This document shows, piece by piece, positions 28,155 to 37,939 of a stretch of 64,000 nucleotides of DNA (position 1 is its first letter; each line of letters opens with the position of its first letter). Position numbers and translations under genes: made by a program. Under the pieces are notes generated by a model. The model worked only from the letters and a program-made list of their open reading frames with translations, was not told the origin of the DNA and did no database searches. Origin of the DNA: Pseudomonadota bacterium (lineage in GTDB: Bacteria; Pseudomonadota; Gammaproteobacteria; Burkholderiales; Burkholderiaceae_C); contig JAIUOW010000019.1 in the NCBI GenBank assembly GCA_020161775.1, positions 36,702-100,701 on the forward strand. The letters run 5' to 3'.

Positions 28155-28177
28155 ACCTTAGGCAATTTGCCTAAGGT
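28155..28177. promoter_or_regulatory. Near-perfect 23-bp palindrome between response regulator and GGDEF-like gene
   Basis: ACCTTAGGCAA (28155-28165) and TTGCCTAAGGT (28167-28177) form an 11-bp inverted repeat around a single T. Flanking GGCCA and TGGCC extend it by five more pairs with a one-base bulge. It overlaps the last codons of the response regulator at 28171-28635. It could be a minus-strand terminator hairpin (no T-run follows) or an operator for the GGDEF-like gene about 90 bp downstream. Confidence 0.6.
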
Positions 28178-28635
28178 CTGGCCGGCGGCGGCGCGCCGCC
28201 CAGCGGCTCGTGCACCAGCAGCCAGTACACCTGCAGCCGCTGCACCTGCTCGATGAAGCGGCTGAAGTCAACCGGCTTGCGCACATAGCTGTTGGCGCCG
28301 CTTTCCAGGCTGGCCACCACGTCTTCCTCTTCGCTGGAGGACGTGAGGATCACCACGGGTACCAGCCGGGTGCGTGCATCGTCGCGGATACGCCGCAGCA
28401 CCTCGATGCCGTTCAGGCGCGGCAGTTTCAGGTCCAGCAGCACCAGCGCGGGCACGTCCCTGGCGTCGCGCCCCGCATGGGCGCCCGTGCCAAACAGGTA
28501 GTCCAGCGCCTCCAGGCCGTCATTGGCCACCACCACCTCATTCAGGACGTTGTTCTCCGCCAGGGTCATGAGGGTGAGCTCCTGGTGATCGGGGTTGTCT
28601 TCAACCAGCAGGATGCGGCTGTTCTTCAGGCTCAT
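28171..28635 (-). CDS. Single-domain (CheY-like) response regulator
   Basis: The 154-aa protein is a receiver domain only. It has acidic pocket residues (LLVEDNPDHQEL), the phospho-acceptor Asp68 in LLDLKLPRLNG, and the conserved lysine in SYVRKPVDFSRF. The length and sequence resemble phytochrome-linked Rcp1-type regulators that pass phosphate by protein contact. Its start overlaps the end of the upstream histidine kinase by 35 bp, so the two are a coupled pair. Confidence 0.92.
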   Translation of the reverse strand: MSLKNSRILLVEDNPDHQELTLMTLAENNVLNEVVVANDGLEALDYLFGTGAHAGRDARDVPALVLLDLKLPRLNGIEVLRRIRDDARTRLVPVVILTSSSEEEDVVASLESGANSYVRKPVDFSRFIEQVQRLQVYWLLVHEPLGGAPPPARP

Positions 28636-31267
28636 GGGTCGCCCCTCCTTTCAGGGTGAACAGAAACGTGGCGCCCTGCCCCGGCGCGGACTGCGCCCAG
28701 ACCCGGCCGCCATGGCGCGTGATGATGCGGTGCACCGTCGCCAGGCCGATGCCCGTGCCTTCGAATTCAGCCGTCGAATGCAACCGCTGGAATGCCTTGA
28801 ACAGCTTGTCCGCGTAGGTCATGTCAAAGCCCGCGCCGTTGTCAGCCACATAGAAGACGCTTTCGCCTCCCTCGCCCTCGCGGCAGCCCACGCGGATCGC
28901 CGGCGCGTCCGCACGGGCGCTGAACTTCCAGGCATTGCCGATCAGGTTCTCCAGCACGATGGTCAGCAGCCGCGAGTCGCCCGTGCACGGCATGGCGGCG
29001 TCGATATTCACCTGCACCGCATGATCCGGATGGCGCACGCGAAGCTGCTCCACCACATGGTGGGCGCGCGGTGCGAGGTCCATGGGCTGGACGGTGATGC
29101 CTGTGCGCGTGACATGGGCGAGCGACAGCAGGTCGTCGATCAGCTGGCTCATCTGGCTGGTGTTGGCGCGGATGCGGCTGAGGTAATGCTGGGCCTGGGC
29201 ATCCAGCGCGCCGGCATAGCGCGCGGCCAGCGCCCGGCCAAAGCCGTCAATCACCTGAAGCGGCGCGCGCAGGTCGTGCGAGACGGAATACGAAAACGAT
29301 TCCAGCTCCCGGTTGGCCAGCGCCAGTTCGCTCGTGCGTTCGAGCACGCGTTGCTCCAGTGTTTCGTTGAGCTGGTGCATGGCCTGCTGCACCTGCAGGC
29401 GTTGGGTGATGTCATGCGCGAGCACCATGCGCGCCGGCTGGCCGTCAAAGTCCAGCAGGTGTGACGAAATCTCCACGAAGATGATGCGTCCGTCCTTGAG
29501 GCAGTGCCGCGATTCCCGCGGCCGGCCCAGCGTGGACGCGTCGTAAGAACGCAGGGCGGCATGCAGGGCCGGGATGTCTTCCGCGGGGCGGATGTCGTCC
29601 AGCGTCATGGCCAGGAATTCGTCGCGCGAGTAGCCATAGTGCAGAACCGCCGCGTCATTGACGGTCAGGAACCGGCGGGTCTGCAGCGCATACACCCACA
29701 TCGGGTGCGGATTGGACTCGAACAGCGTGCGGTAGCGGCGCTCGCTGTGACGCAGGGCCTGCTCGGCGCGCCACGCTGCCGTGATGTCAGACACCACCAG
29801 CACGCAGCCCACCACCTGCCCGTCCGCGTCGCGCAGCGGCCTGGCGCTGGACTGGACAACCTTTTCCACGCCGTCGCTCCAGGCGCCTCGGTAAATGTGG
29901 CGAAACCCGTCCACGGCCTCGCCACGCAGGGCCCGTGCCGTGGGGCGCTGGTCCGGCGTGATGGGCGTCACCCCGTCCAGCTGGTAGAAGCCGTACTCCA
30001 CGGACGAGACATCCAGCGGGTCCTTTTCGCGGTTCATGCGCGCGATGCCCGGCGCGATCCGCAGCGCGGCGGCATTGGTGTGGATGTAGTAACCCCGGGC
30101 GTCACTGACAAGCACCCCCTCGGCCAGGCTGTCGAACACCGAAGTCAGCAGATTGCGCTGCGCGCTCATCTCCGCCATGGCGGCGTCGCGCATCACCGAG
30201 CGCTCCATGAGCGAGCGCGCCATGTCATTGAAGCGCTGCTCCAGTTCGCGCAGCTCACGCAGGCCCCGTGGCGGCGGCTGCCGGTCCAGGCGCAGCTCTT
30301 CGCGCTGCAGCGCACCCACGCGGCGCAAAAGCCGGTTGATGGGCGCGGCCAGGACGCGGTCGCCAAAGGTCCAGGCGCCAGCCGCCGCCAGCACGCTGAT
30401 GATGCCCAGCGCCGCCAGTTGCTGCCACAGCCGCTCCATCGATGACGCCAGCAACTCGTCGCGTGACACGCGGGCGGTGACCATGACGCCACCTTCGCTC
30501 GGCCTGCCCACGGGCTGCATGGCGTAAATCCAGTGGCCGCCATCCTCGCCCTCAAAGCTGTCAAGCCGCGGCTCATGCGACGCCAGGTGCTGTTGTATGA
30601 AGGCGTCGGACAGGTCCGTGCCGGGCGCGAGCGGTGACTTGCCCGCCGCTGCCAGCACCGTGCCCTTGAGGTCCAGCACCAGCAGCGTGAACTCCGCCGG
30701 GATGGCCAGCTTGCGCAGTTGCTCGTCCGACGCCACCAGGTCCAGCGCCACAAAGATCACGCCGCGCAATGAGCCGTCGTCGCGGTGGGCCGGCATGGCA
30801 AATGCCAGCGACGGCTTTCCGGTCGCCCGGCCAACCATGTAGTGGCCCACCGAAAAGCCGCCGGTCTGGATCGCGTGCAGGAAATAGGGGCGGTCGCCGG
30901 AAAACACCGGATGGACCGAGCGCGCAGCCCGGCAGGTGAGGTACCCGGCGGGGTCGAGCAAGCCGAAGTTGGCATAACGGCGGTAGCGCTGCTCCAGCGC
31001 CCGGAAGTACGCCTCGCATTCCTTCGCGTCGCCGCGAAAGACGGGCGGCGCCAGCGAGACCGCGGTCAGCATCTGTCGGGCGCCTTCCAGGTGCTGCTCC
31101 TGGTAGGCCGCGGCCAGCCCCACCAGCGAACGCAGGCTGGCCTCGGCGCGCTCCAGCCGCTGGGCCTGCTCGGACAGCGAGGCCTGGATCACCACGCCAA
31201 ATACCGGCACCACGGCAATCAGCACCAGCAGGATCAGGGCCGCACGCAGCCCGAAGGTTCGTTTCAT
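28601..31267 (-). CDS. Hybrid-sensing histidine kinase (Cache-HAMP-PAS-PAS-HisKA-HATPase)
   Basis: The 888-aa membrane kinase has two transmembrane segments (ALILLVLIAVVPVFGVVIQ and LAALGIISVLAAAGAWTFG) around a ~270-residue periplasmic dCache-type sensor. A HAMP-like linker and two PAS domains follow (the second with YRTLFESNPHPMWVYALQTRRFLTVNDAA). The phospho-acceptor histidine is in SVSHDLRAPLQVIDGF. ATPase motifs are NLIGNAWKFS, DNGAGFD and GTGIGLATVHRIITRHGG. The signal is unknown. It pairs with the overlapping CheY-like gene. Confidence 0.9.
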   Translation of the reverse strand: MKRTFGLRAALILLVLIAVVPVFGVVIQASLSEQAQRLERAEASLRSLVGLAAAYQEQHLEGARQMLTAVSLAPPVFRGDAKECEAYFRALEQRYRRYANFGLLDPAGYLTCRAARSVHPVFSGDRPYFLHAIQTGGFSVGHYMVGRATGKPSLAFAMPAHRDDGSLRGVIFVALDLVASDEQLRKLAIPAEFTLLVLDLKGTVLAAAGKSPLAPGTDLSDAFIQQHLASHEPRLDSFEGEDGGHWIYAMQPVGRPSEGGVMVTARVSRDELLASSMERLWQQLAALGIISVLAAAGAWTFGDRVLAAPINRLLRRVGALQREELRLDRQPPPRGLRELRELEQRFNDMARSLMERSVMRDAAMAEMSAQRNLLTSVFDSLAEGVLVSDARGYYIHTNAAALRIAPGIARMNREKDPLDVSSVEYGFYQLDGVTPITPDQRPTARALRGEAVDGFRHIYRGAWSDGVEKVVQSSARPLRDADGQVVGCVLVVSDITAAWRAEQALRHSERRYRTLFESNPHPMWVYALQTRRFLTVNDAAVLHYGYSRDEFLAMTLDDIRPAEDIPALHAALRSYDASTLGRPRESRHCLKDGRIIFVEISSHLLDFDGQPARMVLAHDITQRLQVQQAMHQLNETLEQRVLERTSELALANRELESFSYSVSHDLRAPLQVIDGFGRALAARYAGALDAQAQHYLSRIRANTSQMSQLIDDLLSLAHVTRTGITVQPMDLAPRAHHVVEQLRVRHPDHAVQVNIDAAMPCTGDSRLLTIVLENLIGNAWKFSARADAPAIRVGCREGEGGESVFYVADNGAGFDMTYADKLFKAFQRLHSTAEFEGTGIGLATVHRIITRHGGRVWAQSAPGQGATFLFTLKGGATHEPEEQPHPAG

Positions 31268-31487
31268 CAGGTTCCCTGTCGGCCACTCCCGGACTCACCG
31301 GGTGAACCCGCCCCGCCGCCACGGTTCTGGCGCCCGTGGTCGGCGACCTTTTACGACGCCTCATGCAGTGTCGCCTATGCCACACGGCTGTCAAGCGGGG
31401 GCCTACCGTAGGAAGAATGTATTGCGCGCCCTTGTGGCGCGCACAGCCGCCCGGCTAAACTGCCCCCATTGCCCAGCCCCGAACAAC

Positions 31488-32582
31488 GTGACCTCCCATC
31501 CTTCCGAACCCGCGCAGACCATCCGCCTGCTTTGCGTGGAAGACAGCCCGGACGACATGGAACTCATGGAGCTTGCGCTGGAACGGGCCGACCCCACCCG
31601 CCGCTACCTGCTGCACCGGGTGGACGAATCCGAAGCTTTTTCACAGGCCCTGAATGCGGACGTGGACGTGGTCCTGTGCGACTACAACCTGCCCCGGTTC
31701 TCGCCCTATGCGGCGCTGCAGCTGCTCATGGCGCGCCGCAGCACCATTCCCCTGGTGGTGGTCACCCGCGCCATCGGCGAGGAAGCGGCGGTCCACGTGC
31801 TGCGCTGCGGCGCCAAGGACTACCTGACCAAGGACAAGCTGGGCACCCTGCCGCAGATCATCGACCGCGTCATGGCCGAGCGGGCGCACGTTCTGGAACG
31901 CGACCGCATGGCCCAGGAGCTGGCCGCCGCCAACCAGCGCCTTCGGGTGCTGTCGGCGCGCCTGGTCGTGGCCCAGGAACGCGAGCGGACCCTGATCTCG
32001 CGCGAGCTGCACGACGTGCTGGGCCAGACGCTGACCGGCATGATGATCCACCTGCACGCGGCACGGCGCTGTGCCGACGCGGCCGGCGCAGCCGCTTTCA
32101 CGGAAACCGCCATGCAGATGGCCCAGGAGGCCGTGAACCAGGTGCGTACGCTGTCCTTCTCGCTGCGCCCGGCCCAGCTGGACCTGCTGGGCCTGGTCGC
32201 CGCCGTGCAGTCGGCGGCCCAGCGCATCGCCGAGCCCGCCGGCCTGGCCTGGCAGGTCACCAGCCGCGGCACCGAGCCCAAGCCCCTGCGCGAGACAGCG
32301 TCGGTCGTCGTGCGGTTGATGCAGGAAGCCATGACCAATGTGGTGCGCCACGCGGGTGCCAGCATGGTGAACGTCCGCCTGCGCTTCCTGCCCGGCGACC
32401 GCATCAGCCTGCTGGTGACCGACGATGGCATGGGATTTGACAAGCCCGACATCCTGGACGGACAGCCCAGTGAACGCAACGTGGGGCTGTACGGCATGAT
32501 CGAGCGCACCGAGCTGGCGGGCGGGCGCCTGAGCATCCGTACAAGGCCGGGGCGCGGCGTGGCGCTGCGCGCGGTACTATGA
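31488..32582 (+). CDS. Receiver-fused NarX/DegS-type histidine kinase
   Basis: The chosen start is a GTG at 31488, giving about 364 aa. An N-terminal receiver domain (phospho-acceptor Asp65 in CDYNLPRFSPYA) replaces a membrane sensor. It is followed by a HisKA_3 dimerisation region with His175 in SRELHDVLGQTLTGMM, and an ATPase domain (MQEAMTNVVRHAGA, DDGMGFD). The kinase is soluble and presumably takes input from another phosphodonor. It is divergent from the PAS kinase and is followed by a LuxR-type regulator. The long frame extends upstream to 31302, but that part is not conserved-looking. Confidence 0.85.
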   Translation: MTSHPSEPAQTIRLLCVEDSPDDMELMELALERADPTRRYLLHRVDESEAFSQALNADVDVVLCDYNLPRFSPYAALQLLMARRSTIPLVVVTRAIGEEAAVHVLRCGAKDYLTKDKLGTLPQIIDRVMAERAHVLERDRMAQELAAANQRLRVLSARLVVAQERERTLISRELHDVLGQTLTGMMIHLHAARRCADAAGAAAFTETAMQMAQEAVNQVRTLSFSLRPAQLDLLGLVAAVQSAAQRIAEPAGLAWQVTSRGTEPKPLRETASVVVRLMQEAMTNVVRHAGASMVNVRLRFLPGDRISLLVTDDGMGFDKPDILDGQPSERNVGLYGMIERTELAGGRLSIRTRPGRGVALRAVL

Positions 32583-32628
32583 ACGCCTGCCCACGCCAGA
32601 CACGATCGACGCTACACGAGGGGGACGG

Positions 32629-33276
32629 ATGAACGCTGCTGCCGCCACAAGACCCGTGAGGGTCGTCCTTGCCGACGACCATGATCTCGTGCGTTCCGGC
32701 ATCAAGGCGCTGCTGTCGATGATCAAGGATGTAGAAGTCATTGCCGAGGCCCGCAACGGCCAGGAACTGATCACGCTGGCCGAGGAACTGATGCCCGAAG
32801 TCGTCATGACGGACATCTCCATGCCGGGCATGGACGGCATTGCCGCCATTGCGCACCTGAGCAAATCGCGCCCGCAGGTCCGGCTGCTGGTGTTGTCCAT
32901 GTACGACACGGTGGACTTCGTCAAGCGCGCCGTGGCCAGCGGCGCCTGTGGCTACCTCATGAAGGATGCGCCGCCGTTCGAGCTGGAACAGGCCATCCGC
33001 AGCGTCATGGCCACGGGCACGTACTTCAGCCCCATGATCGCACAGCGCCTGCTGCAACCGTCCGAGCCCACCGTGACCGACGAGCTGACCGAGCGGCAGA
33101 TCGAGATCCTGCGCCTGATCGCCCAAGGCAAGGCATCCAAGGAGATTGCCTTCGAGCTGGGCCTGAGCCCCAAGACCGTGGACGTGCACCGCGCCCGCAT
33201 CATGGAGCGGCTGCACCTGAGCGACATTGCCAGCCTGACGCTGTACGCGGTGCGCAAGGGACTGATCAAACCCTGA
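32629..33276 (+). CDS. NarL/FixJ-type response regulator
   Basis: The 215-aa protein has a receiver domain with phospho-acceptor Asp62 (VVMTDISMPGMDG) and a C-terminal LuxR-type helix-turn-helix (LTERQIEILRLIAQGKASKEIAFELGLSPKTVDVHRARIM). It lies 46 bp after the receiver-fused NarX-type kinase and is its expected partner. A conserved lysine is seen in YLMKDAPPFELE. Targets are not known. Confidence 0.93.
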   Translation: MNAAAATRPVRVVLADDHDLVRSGIKALLSMIKDVEVIAEARNGQELITLAEELMPEVVMTDISMPGMDGIAAIAHLSKSRPQVRLLVLSMYDTVDFVKRAVASGACGYLMKDAPPFELEQAIRSVMATGTYFSPMIAQRLLQPSEPTVTDELTERQIEILRLIAQGKASKEIAFELGLSPKTVDVHRARIMERLHLSDIASLTLYAVRKGLIKP

Positions 33277-33297
33277 CCAGAGGCCGGCCAGGCGCGC

Positions 33298-34386
33298 TCA
33301 GGGCAACAGCCGCAGCAGCCGCCCTGCGCTGCTGTCCGTCAGCACGTACAGCAAACCGTCGGGGCCCTGGCGCACGTCACGCACCCGCTCGCCTATGTCG
33401 ATGCGGCTCTCGCGCACGACCTTGCCACCGGCCAGCTCGATGCGGTTGAGATACTGGAACTTCAGCGAACCCACAAACAGGTTGCCCTTCATCGCGGCAC
33501 CGTAACGGTCACTGCCGAGAAAAGCCATGCCCGAGGGCGCGATGGATGGGACCCAGTAATGCAAAGGCTGCTCCATGCCGGCGCGTTGCGTCTGTCCGTC
33601 GCCGATCCTGCCGCCGCCGTAGTTCTCGCCATGGGTGATGACGGGCCAGCCATGGTTGGCACCCGCCTTGGGCAGGTTGATCTCGTCGCCGCCCTGCGGT
33701 CCGTGCTCATGCGTCCACAGCACGCCATCGGGCGCCAGCGTGGCGCCCTGCATGTTGCGGTGGCCATAGCTCCAGATCTCCGGCAACGCGCCCGCCCGGC
33801 CGGCAAAGGGGTTGTCGCGGGGGACGGAACCGTCCTTGTGGATGCGCACGACCTTGCCATGGTGGTTGTCCAGCGTCTGGGCGTTCGCCATCTGGCTGTA
33901 CCGGTCGCCCAGCGCCAGGAACAGCGTGCCGTCGCGCGCCTCCACGATGCGGCAGCCAAAATGGTTGCTGCCTCCTACCTTGGGGCTCTGGGCGAAGATC
34001 ACTTTCACGTCGTCCAGCCGTTTGAGGTCCGCCGACAGGCGGGCGCTGGCCAGCGCCGTGCCGCTGCCGCCCGCCCCCCGCTGGGCAAAACACAGGTACA
34101 GCATGCGGTTGCGTTCGAAGCCCCGGTCCGTCACCACGTCCAGCAGGCCGCCCTGGCCGCCCGCCTGCACTTCGGGCAGGCCGGCAACCGGCTCGCCCAA
34201 CTGGCCGTCCGGCTCGATCACCCGCAGGCGTCCAGGTCTTTCGGTCACCAGAAACCGGCCGTCGGGCAGGAAGGCCACGGCCCACGGGTGCTCCAGCTTC
34301 CCCGCAACGGGCTGGATGCGAAACGCCTGGGCGCCGGCCGAGCCCCACAACGCACCGGCCAGCAACACCACCCCTATCCTGAGCAT
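33298..34386 (-). CDS. PQQ-dependent aldose sugar dehydrogenase-like (YliI family) secreted protein
   Basis: The 362-aa protein has a Sec signal (LRIGVVLLAGALWGSAGAQA) and a six-bladed beta-propeller of the soluble glucose/sorbosone dehydrogenase family. Key phrases are LEHPWAVAFLPDGRFLVTERPGRLR, GGSNHFGCRIV, YGHRNMQGATL and THEHGPQGGDEINLPKAGANHGWPV, which supply PQQ and calcium ligands. It should be periplasmic and oxidise aldoses with PQQ. No PQQ synthesis genes are in the window. Confidence 0.88.
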   Translation of the reverse strand: MLRIGVVLLAGALWGSAGAQAFRIQPVAGKLEHPWAVAFLPDGRFLVTERPGRLRVIEPDGQLGEPVAGLPEVQAGGQGGLLDVVTDRGFERNRMLYLCFAQRGAGGSGTALASARLSADLKRLDDVKVIFAQSPKVGGSNHFGCRIVEARDGTLFLALGDRYSQMANAQTLDNHHGKVVRIHKDGSVPRDNPFAGRAGALPEIWSYGHRNMQGATLAPDGVLWTHEHGPQGGDEINLPKAGANHGWPVITHGENYGGGRIGDGQTQRAGMEQPLHYWVPSIAPSGMAFLGSDRYGAAMKGNLFVGSLKFQYLNRIELAGGKVVRESRIDIGERVRDVRQGPDGLLYVLTDSSAGRLLRLLP

Positions 34387-34524
34387 GCCAACTCCTTCAG
34401 CAATGGTCCAAACAGCAAGGCACTTTAGACCGCCCGGCGGAGTCCGGGGCCGGCACGGGTTATGGAGGTTACATATTCTTTTCTGAAATCAATGTAAATC
34501 AATAACTTAGCTCATGAATCTCAC

Positions 34525-34553
34525 TTGACTTCTAGTTTTCGGGCCAGTAACCT
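34525..34553 (+). promoter_or_regulatory. Candidate promoter for the NlpC/P60 gene
   Basis: TTGACT at 34525-34530 is followed after 17 bp by TAACCT at 34548-34553, nine bases before the ATG at 34562. The whole 34440-34560 stretch is clearly more AT-rich than its surroundings. The -10 match is weak, and so short a leader would be unusual. Confidence 0.3.
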
Positions 34554-34561
34554 CGCTCCCC

Positions 34562-35113
34562 ATGTCCAGATGGTTGTGTGTTCTTCTGCTCGCCTGCGCC
34601 GGCGCCCATGCGGCGCCCGGTGCCCCCGCCGAAGACGACATGGGCCAGTTCATGGCTGAAAAGGGCCTGATGCAGCGGCTGGACGCCGTGCGGCATACCG
34701 TGACAGATCATGCGTCTGACCTGGTGGTCACGGCCATGGGTTTCCTGGGCGTTCCCTACAAGCGTGGCGGCAGTTCGGTGGAAACCGGCTTCGACTGCTC
34801 AGGCTTTGTCAAAGCCATGTACGAACAGACCATCGGGCTGGTGCTGCCCCGCCGGGCCAACGAGCAGGCCGCGGCCACCCAGACCATCGACAAAAAAGAC
34901 CTGCAACCCGGCGACCTGGTGTTCTTCAACACCATGAAGCGGGCCTTCAGCCATGTGGGCATTTATGTGGGCAACGGCAAGTTCATCCATTCCCCCAAGC
35001 CCGGCGCCGAAGTGCGGGTGGAAGACATGGGCGTGAGCTATTGGGCCCGCCGCTTTGACGGCGCCCGCCGCGTCAGCACCACCCCGCCAGACGGCCAGAC
35101 CGCCACCCGCTGA
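34562..35113 (+). CDS. NlpC/P60-family cell-wall hydrolase
   Basis: The 183-aa protein has a signal peptide ([17 protein letters not shown]) and a C-terminal NlpC/P60 domain. The catalytic cysteine is in [14 protein letters not shown] and the histidine in [28 protein letters not shown] and [11 protein letters not shown] are typical. Such enzymes cut peptide cross-links in peptidoglycan (D,L-endopeptidase). It stands alone. Confidence 0.93.
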   Translation: MSRWLCVLLLACAGAHAAPGAPAEDDMGQFMAEKGLMQRLDAVRHTVTDHASDLVVTAMGFLGVPYKRGGSSVETGFDCSGFVKAMYEQTIGLVLPRRANEQAAATQTIDKKDLQPGDLVFFNTMKRAFSHVGIYVGNGKFIHSPKPGAEVRVEDMGVSYWARRFDGARRVSTTPPDGQTATR

Positions 35114-35247
35114 GGCGAGTCCAGCCCGCCGTGTCAGTCGGGGGTTTCCCCGTCCATTCCGTTGAGCCATGCACGACCGCGAATTGCCGCGTAACATGCA
35201 ACCGCGTTTGTGGTCCCGATTGCAATTCCAACCCAGGAGCAAAAGGT

Positions 35248-35751
35248 ATGGCGAGGCTCAATGTCAACGGCGCAGTGCGCGATTTCGAGGCAGAGGGCGA
35301 CACGCCGCTGCTGTGGGTGCTGCGTGAGCAGCTGGGCCTGACGGGCACCAAGTACGGCTGCGGCATCGCCGCCTGCGGTGCCTGCACGGTGCACATCGAC
35401 GGCGTGCCCACGCGCAGCTGCGTGCGCCCCGTGTCCACCGTCGGCCCCAACGAAAAGATCGTGACGATCGAGGGCTTGTCGCCCGATGGATCACACCCGG
35501 TGCAAAAAGCCTGGGTCGCGCTGGACGTGCCGCAATGCGGTTACTGCCAGTGCGGCATGGTCATGGCGGCCACGGCCCTGCTGCGCGACAAGCCGCAGCC
35601 CACCGACCGCGACATCGACGAGGCCATCACCAACATCTGCCGCTGCGGTACCTACAACCGCATCCGCGCTGCGATCAAGGTGGTCGCGGCCGGTGGCAAC
35701 ACCAAAACGGCCGGCCTGGCCATCCAGCACACCGACGGGAGCACCACATGA
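35248..35751 (+). CDS. iorA: Isoquinoline 1-oxidoreductase-type small subunit (2x [2Fe-2S])
   Basis: The 167-aa protein is the iron-sulfur subunit of a molybdenum hydroxylase of the xanthine oxidase family. The N-terminal plant-type cluster uses Cys38, Cys43, Cys46 and Cys58 ([18 protein letters not shown]). The second cluster uses Cys97, Cys100, Cys131 and Cys133 ([10 protein letters not shown] and [10 protein letters not shown]). It moves electrons from the molybdenum subunit to an external acceptor. AGGAGC precedes the ATG. It overlaps iorB in an ATGA, and starts a six-gene overlapping cluster. Confidence 0.92.
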   Translation: MARLNVNGAVRDFEAEGDTPLLWVLREQLGLTGTKYGCGIAACGACTVHIDGVPTRSCVRPVSTVGPNEKIVTIEGLSPDGSHPVQKAWVALDVPQCGYCQCGMVMAATALLRDKPQPTDRDIDEAITNICRCGTYNRIRAAIKVVAAGGNTKTAGLAIQHTDGSTT

Positions 35752-37928
35752 GCGCCCTCACCGTTTCCCGCCGCACGTTCCTGTCCACCGCCGCGGCCGG
35801 TGGCCTGGTGGTGGGCTTTCATGTGCCGTTGGCTGGCGTAGCGGCCGCACAAGGCGCGGCGCCCGAGGTGAACGCCTGGGTGGTGGTGCGCCCGGACGAC
35901 ACCGTGGTCATCCGCATCGCCCGCTCCGAGATGGGCCAGGGCACGCTGACCGGCCTGGCCCAGCTGGTGGCCGAGGAGCTGGAGTGCAACTGGGCCAGGG
36001 TCACCACCGAATACCCCACGCCGGGCCAGAACCTGGCGCGCAACCGCGCCTGGGGCAACTTCTCCACCGGCGGCAGCCGCGGCATCCGCGAATCGCACGA
36101 CTACGTGCGCAAGGGCGGCGCCACGGCCCGCATGATGCTCGTGCAGGCCGCCGCGGACGAATGGAAAGTGCCGGCCGCCGAATGCCGCGCGGCCAACAGC
36201 GTCATCACCCACACGCCCACGGGCCGCACCACCACCTACGGCAAGGTCGCCGCGGCGGCGGGCAAGCTTGCGCCGCCCGCCGACGTGAAGCTGAAAGACC
36301 CGAAGGACTGGAAGCTGGTCGGCAAGCGCCTCGCCCGCCTGGACACCATCGAGAAGGTCACCGGCAAGCAGATCTATGGCGCCGACCTGGTTCTGCCCGG
36401 CATGCTGAACGCCGCCATCAAGGACTGTCCGGTGTTTGGCGGCAAGCTCAAGAGCTTCAACGCCGCCGCGATCGAGAAACGCCCCGGCGTGAAGAAGGTG
36501 GTGCGCGTGGGCGACAGCGCCGTGGCTGTGGTGGCCGACACCTGGTGGCGCGCCAAGACAGCGCTGGACGCGCTGCCCATTGAATGGGACCTGGGCGAAC
36601 ACGCCAAGGCCTCCAGCGAAGAGTTTGCCAAGGTGCTGAAGGCAGCGCTGGACGCACCCGAGGCCGCCGTGGGCAACAGCAATGGCGATGCCAGGGCAGC
36701 GCTGGCGTCGGCGGGGCGCAAGGTGGAGGCGGTGTACTCGTACCCGCACCAGAACCACGCGACCATGGAGCCGATGAACGCCACTGCGAGATACACGCCC
36801 GAGCGCTGCGAAGTCTGGACCCCCACGCAGAACGGCGAAGCCGCACTGGCCGCTGCGTCCGAGGCCTCCGGCCTGCCCGCCGCGAAGTGCGAGGTCTACA
36901 AGCTGCACCTGGGCGGCGGTTTTGGCCGGCGCGGCGCGGTGCACGACTGGGTGCGCCAGGCGGTGGAGATCGCCAAGCAGATGCCGGGCGTGCCGGTCAA
37001 GCTGCTGTGGAGCCGCGAAGAGGACATGCTGCACGGGCGTTACCACCCCGTCACGCAATGCAAGCTCACGGCCGGGCTGGACGCGCAGAACAACATCACG
37101 GCGCTGCACATGCGCATCGCGGGCCAGTCCATCCTGGCCGGCGTGTTCCCGCAGAACATCCGCAATGGCGTGGACCCGGTGCAGTTTCAGGGCCTGAACG
37201 CGGGCGGCCCAGAAGCCGCCATCGGCTACAGCTTTCCCAACCTGCTGGTGGACCATGCCATGCGCAACCCGCATGTGCCGCCGGGCTTCTGGCGTGGCGT
37301 GAACCTGAACCAGAACACCATCTATCTGGAATGTTTCCTGGACGAAGTGGCCGCTGCCACCCGGCAGGACCCGCTGGCGCTGCGCCGAAAGCTCATGGAG
37401 AAGCACCCCAAGCACCTGGCCGTGCTGAACGCCGTGGCCGAGCGCGTGAAATGGGGCACACCGGCGCCCGACGTGAACGGGCAGAAGGTATTTCGCGGCC
37501 TGGCGCAGACACACGGTTTTGGCAGCTATGTGGCGGCCTGTGCCGAGGTGTCCGTCAGCGCCGACGGCCAGCTCACGGTGCACCGCATCGTGGCCGCCAC
37601 CGACCCTGGTTACGCCGTGAACCCGCAACAGATCGAGGCGCAGGTGGAAGGCTCGTTCGTCTACGGCCTGTCGGCCGCGCTGTTTGGTTCGTGCACCGTC
37701 AAGGACGGACGCATCGAACAGGACAACTTCAGCACCTACCCTGTGATGCACATGCGTCACATGCCCAAGGTGGAAACCGTCCTGGTGCCGTCCGGCGGCT
37801 TCTGGGGCGGTGTGGGCGAACCGACGATTGCCGTGGCGGCGCCGGCGGTGCTGAACGCCATCTACGCCGCCACGGGCAAACGCATCCGCGACCTGCCGCT
37901 GAAGGACCAGAACCTGAAGCGGGCCTGA
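35748..37928 (+). CDS. iorB: Isoquinoline 1-oxidoreductase-type molybdenum subunit
   Basis: The 726-aa protein is the large subunit of a Mo-cytosine-dinucleotide-type hydroxylase. It has a Tat signal ([18 protein letters not shown]), so the enzyme is periplasmic. Family features include [49 protein letters not shown] and, near the end, [19 protein letters not shown] with the probable catalytic glutamate. Family members hydroxylate N-heterocycles or aldehydes; this substrate is unknown. Downstream, 11 bp away, starts a SoxX-like gene, which is not the usual neighbour. Confidence 0.9.
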   Translation: MSALTVSRRTFLSTAAAGGLVVGFHVPLAGVAAAQGAAPEVNAWVVVRPDDTVVIRIARSEMGQGTLTGLAQLVAEELECNWARVTTEYPTPGQNLARNRAWGNFSTGGSRGIRESHDYVRKGGATARMMLVQAAADEWKVPAAECRAANSVITHTPTGRTTTYGKVAAAAGKLAPPADVKLKDPKDWKLVGKRLARLDTIEKVTGKQIYGADLVLPGMLNAAIKDCPVFGGKLKSFNAAAIEKRPGVKKVVRVGDSAVAVVADTWWRAKTALDALPIEWDLGEHAKASSEEFAKVLKAALDAPEAAVGNSNGDARAALASAGRKVEAVYSYPHQNHATMEPMNATARYTPERCEVWTPTQNGEAALAAASEASGLPAAKCEVYKLHLGGGFGRRGAVHDWVRQAVEIAKQMPGVPVKLLWSREEDMLHGRYHPVTQCKLTAGLDAQNNITALHMRIAGQSILAGVFPQNIRNGVDPVQFQGLNAGGPEAAIGYSFPNLLVDHAMRNPHVPPGFWRGVNLNQNTIYLECFLDEVAAATRQDPLALRRKLMEKHPKHLAVLNAVAERVKWGTPAPDVNGQKVFRGLAQTHGFGSYVAACAEVSVSADGQLTVHRIVAATDPGYAVNPQQIEAQVEGSFVYGLSAALFGSCTVKDGRIEQDNFSTYPVMHMRHMPKVETVLVPSGGFWGGVGEPTIAVAAPAVLNAIYAATGKRIRDLPLKDQNLKRA

Positions 37929-37939
37929 CCCGCCAACCA

